A DNA stretch of 64,000 nucleotides. It comes from Lucifuga dentata (lineage: Eukaryota; Chordata; Actinopteri; Ophidiiformes; Bythitidae). This document shows positions 54,901 to 64,000 of the stretch, one piece after another (the stretch's first letter is position 1; every line of letters begins with the position of its first letter). The notes beneath the pieces were generated by a model that saw only the letters and a list, made by a program, of their open reading frames with translations, had not been told where the DNA came from and searched no databases. The stretch is from assembly GCA_014773175.1 (NCBI GenBank), contig VXCM01000790.1:62001-126000 (forward strand). The letters are read 5' to 3'. The position numbers were made by a program, and so were the translations under genes.

Positions 54901-57900
54901 ACATGCTGTAATTCAGCAACCATAACCATAAACCCCCCAAATGTCTCCCAACCTCGCTGTCTTCACAGCTCAGTTGATTTTAATTTATCGTTGTTTTTCC
55001 AGTCAGCTGCTCTCTGCTGTTTTGCTGCTGCTGCGCCTGTGGGAAAGCGGCACCAGAGAGATGGACAACGAACGCTCCACACAGGGAACCAGCGCTCCCC
55101 TGCTGCCCCTCCTGCAGCGCTTCCACAACATCCACAGCAGCAAGGAGGAGCCCATTCCTGAAGAGGAAGTTGAGGTGAGCATTTTCTCTCTTGAATCTGC
55201 CCCCATGCATTTCAGCAGCGCTTCCAAAGGGTCTTTGAGGAGGTTACAAGAAGGCAACAGTTTTGTTAAGTGCTTACACAACCGCTCAAAATTTAGAATC
55301 ACTTGTCATTTAAGTAGTTCTTGCTGTTTTATCCAATAATAGTGTTTTTTTTTTTTTTTTTAAATTATACGAAACAAAATTTTGCGATATTTGATTTAGT
55401 ATTTCAAATATTTTGTGGGAAAGAAAGCTTTTTAATGATAAATAATGCTATTTTTAGTGATTTCTCATCAAAGTATCCACCATGAAATTTAAGCACTGCT
55501 TTGCATATATTAGGCATTCAGTTTCTAGAGCATCAGGGAATAATCTAGAATTTCTTAATAATCTCTGGAACCACATAGAGATTCTCTAAATGAATCTAGA
55601 ATCATCTGCAACTCGTGTAGATTCTGGACAATTGTAAAATGCTTTCGTGTTTTACAGCTTCTTGCAAATTATTTTAAACCTGTGTAGATGCATAATACTA
55701 ACAGACATACTAGTATTTTATACAGACATATGAAACAAAACTAGTTTAACATTATTAGAAACATTGATTCTATGTGAAAATCACTGTGATTCCAAAGTTT
55801 TGAGTGGTAATGTATGTCAATCTGAGAATGTTGAACTCTTATACCTAAGCCCATAATATTACATACCTCTCACTACCCAGAAAAATAGAAAGGCGTGTTT
55901 ATTTTAATACAATTCAATACAACAGTCCTGGAATAAATACTAACTTTACGAAACTAATAATTTTTTTTTAGTTGCTGTTGACAGTGTCAGAGAGCTTGAT
56001 TCAGCTCTCTGGTCATTTTCCTGTGCTGTTGTTTTACTGGACTGCATTATATTGTATCATATTTGTAATATTTTGGCTGTTCTATATAAGTGAATATGGT
56101 GGACAAAATATTAGAAACACCTTTAAATATAATACAGTCAACACCTCCAAAGTACAGTATCATGAAATTGACTTGACACACAAACAGCTGAAATAGCAGT
56201 CTGAACAAAAAACTGAACATTTTCAGTATTTTCTACATTACATTGTCCAGGTGTTTCTGTTTTGAGTGTATACAGGTAATACCTATAAAGCACAAAGACT
56301 AGACAAAGTGTTATCAAATGTAAGTCTGCAGCCTTGGGCTGTGCCTTGGGACATCTTGTCTATTCCCCTGTTTTCTGGGTGAGAACCAAAGTAACATATG
56401 CATGTTGGATTGCTCTGATTCTCAGATTCTCACAGCCCCGCTGAGTCCAAATGAGAGTTTCCTGCGCTACCTGACCTTGCCACAGGATAATGACCTTGCC
56501 ATTGACCTGCGGCAGACAGCTGTTGTTATCATGGCTCACCTGGACCGCTTGGCTTCTCCTTGCAGCCCTCCACACTGCAACTCCCCCACGTCACACAAGG
56601 TGCCGACTCCCTCAGAGTCATTTTTAATCCACATAGATCCCTTCAACATCTTTTTTGGTGCCTTCAACTTGTTTTACTTGGCTGAAACTGGGAATCGGAG
56701 TTTCCTGTGAGTATAATCAGAGAATGATGATCGTGTCACTGAGTTTCTTTCTCTGTTCTAGGGAACCCTGCAGGAAGTTATTGCATGGGGCCTTTTGGGC
56801 TGGAAGCTTCATGCCAATGTAAGTGGACCTATTCAGTGTAAAGCCCTGTCCAGCCTGGGGGTCACGCAAATAGTCTGCTCAGAAAAAGGCTTTCTCATCC
56901 TGTCCATCAGTGGTGGCATATACACCCAGAACTACAAGAGCACAACACTGGTCAGTTCTGATTTATTTTTTTTGTGTTATACCCTCCGGTCAACCAGGTT
57001 TATTCTCAAAAAGTAGATAAAATATCCCAAGTAGCTGATATGTCTGCCTTCATCCGTGCATTCATGCTGCAGATTGATGTGCTGAATTTTGTTGCAGGCT
57101 CCTATGCTAGTCCACAGTCTGAGCTCCAGAAAGATTGTGAAGCTAGCGGCTCATCCAGATGGGCAGCACTACTTGGCCCTGTCATCCAACGGGGAGGTGT
57201 TCTCCTGGGGCTGCGGCGATGGTGGCCGCCTTGGACATGGAGACACCACGTAAGTAGTTAGAGAAATTATTAAATCTTTCCTTAGCAGTTTAGCATGCTT
57301 TAAATGCTGCAGTATCCTTGGTGCTCCTGAGTATGTATGTCCCTCCTAATAAACAGAAAGAAGGATGACACTGGAGATGCATTTCCATTTGTACTTTATT
57401 CCAGCTATCTGGAGGAGCCTGCCATGATTTCAGTCTTCAATGGGAAACAGATGGGGAAGCATGTGGTACACATTGCTTGTGGAAGCACATACAGTGCCGC
57501 CATCACAGCTGATGGCGAGCTCTACACCTGGGGCAGAGGCAACTATGGACGGCTGGGCCACGGTAAACTCAGTCTGCATTGACAGCTTGTAGCATCTCAT
57601 CAGTTGTTCTGTTCTGTCACTGAAAAAGATTTGTCTTCCCGATATTTTCTAGGCTCCAGCGAGGACCAGACCACACCCATGCTGGTGTCAGCGCTCAAAG
57701 GACTAAAGGTGGTAGATGTGGCCTGTGGCAGCGGCGACGCACAAACACTTGCTGTGACAGAGAATGGTAAGAGACGCCTTCTCAAAATGAATCTCGATCG
57801 AAGCTCTCGGCATTGCCCGAGCTGTAACCTAATTACTTTTATTCACTTGAAACCCCTTTTCCATGTGTTTCTGCAGGTCAGGTGTGGTCCTGGGGGGATG

Positions 57901-59695
57901 GAGACTATGGCAAACTGGGCCGAGGTGGCAGCGATGGCTGCAAGACGCCAAAATTGGTAGAAAAACTGCAGGACCTAGACATTGTGAAGGTGTGCTGTGG
58001 CAGTCAGTTTTCATTGGCCCTTGCCAAAGATGGCCAGGTGTACACATGGGGAAAAGGAGACAACCAGCGCCTAGGTCATGGCACCGATGAGCATGTCCGT
58101 TACCCAAAGTTGCTTGACAGTCTGCAAGGTGAATTAAAGGACCATACTGGCCATTTTGCATATTTGAGTCTAATATATTCAATTTTCATACATGTTACCT
58201 TACTGACAACCATTTCCCAAAAGACAAAACTGTATTTCAGCTTTCCTGATATTTTGCAAATCTCTTAATCTATCAGGAAAGAAAGTTGTGGATGTTGCTG
58301 TGGGGTCCACACACTGCCTCGCCCTGACTGAGGATGGAGAGGTGCACAGTTGGGGCAGCAACGATAAGCTTCAGCACTTTGACACACTGTTCTCCAATAA
58401 GAAACAGCCCAAAGCACTCCCAGGCCTCAACTCCAAACACATCGTGGGGATCTCCTGCGGCCCTGGACAGGTAAATATGGTGTGACTGTCATTGCTAAAA
58501 CAATGTGTTAGTAATGGTAAACCAAAAAAAGATAAGACATGTGTTGGGTTTCAGAGCTTCGCCTGGTCCTCATGCTCAGAGTGGTCTGTGGGGCAGCGTG
58601 TGCCCTTTGTGGTGGATGTATGCCCCATGACCTTCGAGCAGCTGGACCTGCTTCTGCGACAGGTCAGCGAGGGCATGGACGGTAGCTCAGACTGGCCTCC
58701 CCCACAGGAGAAGGAGTGCATGGTAGTAGCCACACTCAACCTGCTCAGGCTCCAGGTAGGGAACAATCAGTCTAATAGCAAAGTGGTACTTTCTCTCCAC
58801 TCTGATCAAAAGCATACTCTGAGTATTATACATTTAATGGCAAATAATGTGGGAAGATGATGCTTTGTTCTTAACAGCAGTTGGTAAATTGATTGATTGT
58901 TCTAAAACCTTCCCTGTATGTCTTTTCTTTAGCTTCACGCAGCCATCAGTAACCAAGTAGATCCAGAGGAGCTGGGATTGGGGCTTGGCAGTGTGCTTCT
59001 TAACAACCTGAAGCAGACTGTTGTAGTGTTAGCTAGCAATGCAGGGGTGCTCAATACTGTGCAAGCAGCAGCCCAAGCTGTCCTCCAAAGCGGCTGGTCA
59101 GTGCTCCTACCCACCGCTGAGGAAAGAGCGAGAGCATTATCCTCACTCCTGCCAAATGCTGGTGAGTTTGAAGCAGAACGTTTGCTAAAATCAAGGCATA
59201 ATGCATAAAGACTGTATGATTTTGACGGTGTTATTAAGATGGTATTATTTTGATATGAAATGAAAAGATGTTTGCGACAGAACTAAGTTGTAATACTTTT
59301 TTTTCCAGCATCTGGAAATGAGATGAGCATCAGCCCTGGGCGTCGGTTCATGATTGATCTGTTGGTCAGCAGCCTAATGGCTGATGGAGGTTTGGAATCT
59401 GCGTTGAGCGCAGCCATCACAGCTGAGATCCAGGTCAGTATGCTTAATGTATGAGTCATCACTTTATTCCCCTTTCCCATACATACTGTAACATACCAAA
59501 TTCATGGAAACAACTTTTGTGAAATAAATAAATAAATAAAATGGACAGGGATATGTGTTCTCTTTAGCTTGACCTGCTGTATGAAGTTAAAATTGCTGAA
59601 ACACCAGGACCAGGGTGGCACATAAGTGGTACGCAAGTGCGCCTCGCCCTAATTTGGAAAATGTGCGGTCGGCTCTCTTGTAAAAACTAACTTGC

Positions 59696-59737
<42 letters not shown>

Positions 59738-62700
59738 CTCACATGCATTCTTGTGCTCTATAAATTGCATCAGATTCAGCTTGTCACACCTGATGACAGT
59801 GATCTACAGTACTCTGCACAAAGAATGTTAAATGTTTTCTTTACAACATAATAATAATTGGCTAGTATTAAGATAATGATGTGCACCCATCGCCAGGACT
59901 GTACAATTTATAAAAAAAAAAAAAAAAANTAAAAAAAAAAAAAAAAAAGTTTTCTCTCATTGAACTGAACGTGAGCCGTGGTCCAACAGCAGCTATTTTT
60001 GTCAAACCCTACCAGCTGCCAAAGTTTATCACAGAGTCGTGTTTTCTTTAAAAAACTAATTGGTATATAAAAGGAATCCTACAACCGCATACGATTTTTA
60101 GGTATTATTGATTTGAGTTTTCTGCATTACAGCAAATATGTCTAACTTGATAGGATGGTCAAATGTTGTTTTTTGTTCATGTCAGGATATTGAGGCCAAG
60201 AAGGAGGCTCAGAAAGAGAAGGAAATAGATGAGCAGGAAGCAAATGCTTCCACCATGCACCGTTGTCGCACCATGCTGGACAAAGACCTCATCAACACGG
60301 GGATCTACGAATCAGCTGGGAAACAAAGCCTGCCTCTCGTACAGCTTGTGCAACAGCTTTTGAGGTATTGGCTGAATAATGCTGTATGTTTGCCCCTAAA
60401 CACAGTGTCTACTGTGAATGCTTTGACTTAAATGTGTTGATTTCTGCAGGAACATTGCCTCCCAGAGCATCGCAAGATTGAAGGATGTTGCTCGGCGCAT
60501 CTCCAACTATTTAGACGCAGAACATGTTAGCAAGGAACGCTCCGCATCTTTAGACCTGCTGCTGCGCTTCCAGAGGCTGCTGGTTAGCAAGCTCTACCTG
60601 GGCGTTAACGGAACAGAGAACGTAAATGGATACAGTAAGTTACGCATGTCTTCCCAAATTACTGTTCTCTAGTCATCCAGATTGGAGTAACTAGTTATTA
60701 TAAGTTATTAAATTGGTTCTAGATAAGCACTGTTGTCCCCCTGTCATTGCTACAGACCCTGAGCTCCTGGGTGTTGGGTCCCTATTAAAAAAGTACATTG
60801 CCCTGCTCTGTACTCATATTGGAGACATCCTCCCAGTGGCAACAAGCATCGCCTCCACCAGTCACCGCCATTTTGCTGAAGTCTCTCGTGTCATTGAAGG
60901 AGACCTTACTGGTAATCCTTTCTCTCAAATGTCATGTAGAAGGAACTGCATACACACCTTTAAACGAGTTGGTGAGCCAGGCATGGATAACCTATTTTCT
61001 CTTCTTTGTAGGAGTGCTCCTGCCTGAGTTGGTAGTGTCCATCGTCCTCCTCCTCACCTTGGATGCCGGTCTGATGCAGGAGACTGGTTCTATTCCTCTA
61101 TTGGCTGGACTCCTGGAGCACATTGACCGATTCAACCACCTGGCTCCAGGACACGAGAGGGATGATAATGAGGACCTGGCCTGGCCGGGCATTATGGGTA
61201 AAATATGAAGGGTGTCTAATTATGTCATTTAGGAGGGGGAAATATCAAAGTGTGAAGATCCCAAGATTGAAGGTAACCAATTGTTATATTGTTTTTCCAG
61301 GGTCGTTCTTCACAGGGCAAAGCTCCAAGAATAATGAAGAGGTTTCCCTCATCCGCAAGGCTGACCTGGAGAATCATAACAAAGATGGTGGTTTCTGGAC
61401 GGTCATCGATGGAAAGGTCTATGACATTAAGGACTTCCAAGCCCAGTCCCAGTCATTAACAGGAAACAGTATTCTAGGTAAGGGTGAGAATCTGAGCAGC
61501 AGCTGTTAATCCTGGTCCCTAAGTAGCACAGTGCTGCATATTTTCCATCTCTTCCTGCTTTATCTACTCCTGATGTAACCAATCAGGTGTTTATTCGATC
61601 AAGAGTTGGTGCCCGTGTACTAATATTTAATATCTTTGAAATGGTGATAAATTCATTCCCATTTGTATACATACAATCTGTTGGACAGTATAAGAAGTGG
61701 TGTAGATTTAAACTAATGGAATTACCGGTAGTTTATCATCAACATGGACCATGACACATTATGATTGGGATTCCTGTTTAATGACACACTGAAATTGGGA
61801 ATCAGATGTGCTAGGGCATTTTGGCTGTTGACTTTTCTCTTAATGTGGACACAATGAACAGCTGAAGTAATAGTTACTATAATAGTTATTGTTTTCCTTA
61901 TCAATGAACCTATTAATTGTTTAATATTTAATTTAGATTTTCTTTTGTTAACAAGGCAATTTTACCTGAACAACAGTTAAAAAAAAAAATAGATTTACAG
62001 TAATCAGAGAAAACCGACAAACATTCATACTGGAGAATTTGTAACTAGCAAATGATAATCATTTTACTTGACAAAAAACGGTTATTCAAATTATTGTAAA
62101 GCACATTCGATTCTGACAGAGTGCACGTAAAATTATATAACTGTGTCTCTTTCTACAGCCCAGTTTGCAGGAGAGGACCCTGTGGTTGCTTTAGAAGCTG
62201 CATTACAGTTTCAGGACACCAGGGAGTCGATGCAGGCTTTCTGTGTTGGCCACTACATGGAGGTACCGACTACTCCACTCTGTCTTTTTGAGATGTAATT
62301 GCTCTCTATATTTGTTCATAGTCTAATTGTGTCTTCTCTTCTGCAGCCTAACCAGGAGACAGTCACCACTCCAGATCTCAGCAGTCTGTCCTCCCCGCTT
62401 ATTGACACAGAGAGGAACCTGGGGCTGCTGCTGGGTTTGCATGCTTCCTACTTAGCCAAGAGCACCCCCTTGTCCCCCATGGAGATAGAATGTGCCAGTG
62501 GGTTCATGACATTGATCAGCAATTTTTAAAGCAGCTTGAACTAAATGTCCAAGTGTCGGTCTGTTCCAAAGTTATACATGCAACTGCTATTTTCTGATCT
62601 GTTTGCACAGAATGGCTCCAGTCCTCCATTTTTTCTGGGGGCCTGCAGACCAGTCAGATCCACTACAACTACAATGAAGAAAAGGATGAAGATCACTGTA

Positions 62701-64000
62701 GCTCCCTCGGCACAACCACTCCAGATAAAGCCAAGCTGTATTCCCGCAGAATAACCCTTAGCGACCATGCACAACCTTTCCTGCAAGCTATTGCTGACAA
62801 CAACACTCAGGACCACACTGTAAAGGTACAAGCATGATAAAAATGGGGGCTTAATATTAAAACATGCCAAATGCTAGTACAATTATTCTTTGGCAGTCCT
62901 TGGTTGTATGCAGTCTTTGGTCTCTGCCTGTTATCTGTTTAAAACTGTGAATCCAAATGGTATTTTGTAACTGGAATTCTTCTGCTCTTCAGGATGAATT
63001 CCAAACTTGATTTGCAAAGTGAATTTATTTTGCAATTTGCTATTTCCCCCTCATTCTTATTTTGTCACATCATAGGGAGTATGCATCGTACACTGTCAAA
63101 GTTGCAAAACTTGAGATTCAGGCCTGTGGGAATGCACTAAGACAAAACCTGTGGATCCTGAATTTCGCTGAAACCTGCTTACGGCAATATGTAATACATT
63201 TGAATTTACCTGCCTACACACACCTGGTTAGCCACACCCACAAAGTATGGGGCTAGTGAGTGAGCATCTGTGTTCAGTAATTCAGGGAAGGAATTACATT
63301 CTTCATTTCTCTCTCCCCAACACAATAACAGATCAAACCACCAGTTTGATCCCCCCCTGGTGGTTTGATCTGTTACTGGGATGTGGGCATGGTTGAGTAC
63401 AGAGTATACCTGGACTCAGCCAAGCCTGCATTCCACAGTGGGATGAAACCGTCATGCCTGCATTCAACAATGCAGCAAAACATTTTCAAGCTATTTTTTC
63501 CAGTCCAACTTCAGTCCAACAGTCCATTCAACAAGAAGAGGCAGTTCCTAAAATGGCCTTATTCACTCAGTATGCACAGCAGTGCTGCAGCAAGGGAGAG
63601 TGGAAGTGCATCATTGTGTGTTGTCCAGATAATTGCAAAGGTTTCAAAATAGACTCCTAAATGAAAATAAAATGGAAATCTGCATCAAATGCCATCTTTA
63701 AATTGAATACAAGTGATTGAACATGTTTTAAAGTAAGACACAAGAGTTGTGCATAAAAAACTGAACATGAATAGGGCAATATCTGTCTGTGAAAAAAATG
63801 CATATCAATTCTTTTGGGCTGTAAAAAAACATCATAGACAAGCTTAATCTTTCTTACTAAACCAGATGAACTGAAAAGTAAAACTCAGACACTAAACAGA
63901 GTTACTGCACAGTGGATGTAAAGCAAAAATGGATGGAATAATGTCGTCTTATTTGTTTGTGACATTGTAGGACTTCCTGTGCCAAATAGAGCGTTGCTGT
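45962..64000 (+). CDS. herc2: herc2 (5' part): giant HECT and RCC1-like domain E3 ubiquitin ligase; 27 coding exons, runs off the right edge
   Basis: HERC2 is a very large E3 ubiquitin ligase acting in DNA-damage signalling, centrosome integrity and protein quality control; only its N-terminal 29% is here. Coding exons: 45962-46033, 48520-48613, 48807-48938, 52156-52378, 52961-53061, 54329-54534, 54785-54889, 55003-55174, 56426-56599, 56762-56950, 57098-57249, 57405-57562, 57653-57766, 57877-58128, 58277-58470, 58555-58755, 58933-59161, 59309-59433, 60186-60364, 60450-60634, 60756-60911, 61012-61197, 61301-61477, 62159-62262, 62347-62497, 62611-62825, 63971-64000+. Phases agree at every junction once an artefact is removed: exon 6 contains an exact 63-bp duplication around N 54444 (54381-54443, 54445-54507), which adds 64 nt and a false frameshift. 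Residues about 406-770 form the first RCC1-like propeller (repeated SWGxGDxGRLGHG, CGSxxSxAIT). Residues about 1185-1260 form the cytochrome b5-like domain ([20 protein letters not shown]). Exon 3's acceptor and the divergent region after residue 55 are less certain. Relative to human, QAQSQSLTG carries two extra residues. Confidence 0.95.
47169..47872 (+). mobile_element. TTAA/AGGACC MITE, copy 8 (herc2 intron 1)
   Basis: TTAAAGGACCATACC ... GGTATGGCCCTTTAG. It contains two assembly duplications, 62 bp around N 47525 and 63 bp around N 47781, so its real length is about 577 bp. Confidence 0.85.
50935..51275. repeat. Probable non-autonomous element with TGTTTACATGC ends
   Basis: TGTTTACATGCATATTAAGA at the left and GGGCATGTAAACATCG / ACGTGCATATAAAAGTA at the right give short inverted ends, comparable with 15535-15760. 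No coding capacity. Confidence 0.4.
51384..51490. repeat. Pyrimidine-rich (T/C) tract
   Basis: About 105 nt composed almost only of T and C on the plus strand, in herc2 intron 3. It is followed by a second copy of the words AAATGACTTGATTT that also precede it, so the tract sits between short direct repeats. Confidence 0.7.
58133..58276 (-). mobile_element. TTAA/AGGACC MITE, copy 9, fragment that makes up herc2 intron 14
   Basis: TTAAAGGACCATACTGG and the following blocks (ATATTCAATTTTCATACA, TATTTCAGCTTTCCTGATAT) match the right half of the family in reverse sense. The fragment runs to the 3' splice site: the family reads AATCTTTCAAAATC where the intron reads AATCTATCAG. The whole intron is 58129-58276, so only GTGA lies outside the repeat. 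Confidence 0.85.
59697..59735. repeat. (AG)n microsatellite
   Basis: A run of about 18 AG units in herc2 intron 18. Confidence 0.9.
63326..63375. repeat. Perfect 19-bp inverted repeat (herc2 intron 26)
   Basis: Arms 63326-63344 and 63357-63375 are exact reverse complements with a 12-nt loop. No gene is recognised around it. Confidence 0.75.

Noticed and set aside
62347..62529. herc2 frame continuing past 62497 to a stop at 62527
   Set aside because: This is read-through of a donor (GCCA|GTGGGT). Splicing to 62611 restores the HERC2 sequence ([13 protein letters not shown]).

Overview
The window is vertebrate nuclear DNA, almost certainly from a ray-finned (teleost) fish. It holds intron-rich genes with GT-AG splice sites, orthologous to human genes at 15q11-q13, spread over much less DNA than in mammals. 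It also carries fish-type mobile elements: short non-autonomous DNA transposons, a young Tc1 element and CT/CA microsatellites. No species is claimed.

Layout. 1-5.9 kb: no recognisable coding exon; it holds a 5'-flanking region, a TIR-bounded element and a LINE-like 3' tail. 6.0-31.9 kb (+): a complete cyfip1 with 30 coding exons. Its spliced CDS adds up to exactly 1253 codons plus stop, the length of human CYFIP1. 25.2-25.9 kb (-): an fndc9-like gene nested antisense in the largest cyfip1 intron. 32.9-35.6 kb (-): nipa2, 5 coding exons, 368 codons. 36.5-41.4 kb: intergenic DNA with two nested or tandem mobile elements, including a nearly intact Tc1 copy. 41.4-44.3 kb (-): nipa1, 5 coding exons, 329 codons. 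45.96-64.0 kb (+): the first 27 coding exons of herc2 (about 1404 of roughly 4800 residues), running off the right edge.

How the genes relate. cyfip1 encodes the Rac1- and eIF4E-binding subunit of the WAVE regulatory complex. nipa1 and nipa2 are tandem paralogous Mg2+ transporters. herc2 encodes a giant HECT/RCC1 E3 ubiquitin ligase. cyfip1 and nipa2 are tail-to-tail, nipa2 and nipa1 head-to-tail, and nipa1 and herc2 head-to-head. In humans CYFIP1-NIPA2-NIPA1 (15q11.2) lies several Mb from HERC2, across the Prader-Willi/Angelman domain; here nipa1 and herc2 start codons are 1.7 kb apart with no gene between them.

Main points of interest: (1) fndc9 nested in cyfip1, while human FNDC9 is nested in the paralogue CYFIP2; (2) a herc2 intron of about 148 bp made almost entirely of a fragment of a TTAA-flanked MITE that has at least nine copies here; (3) a Tc1 element inserted in one of those MITE copies, its transposase broken by one TGA; (4) single Ns that sit either in homopolymers or between exact 62-67 bp direct duplications, which are assembly joins and corrupt the fndc9 and herc2 reading frames.
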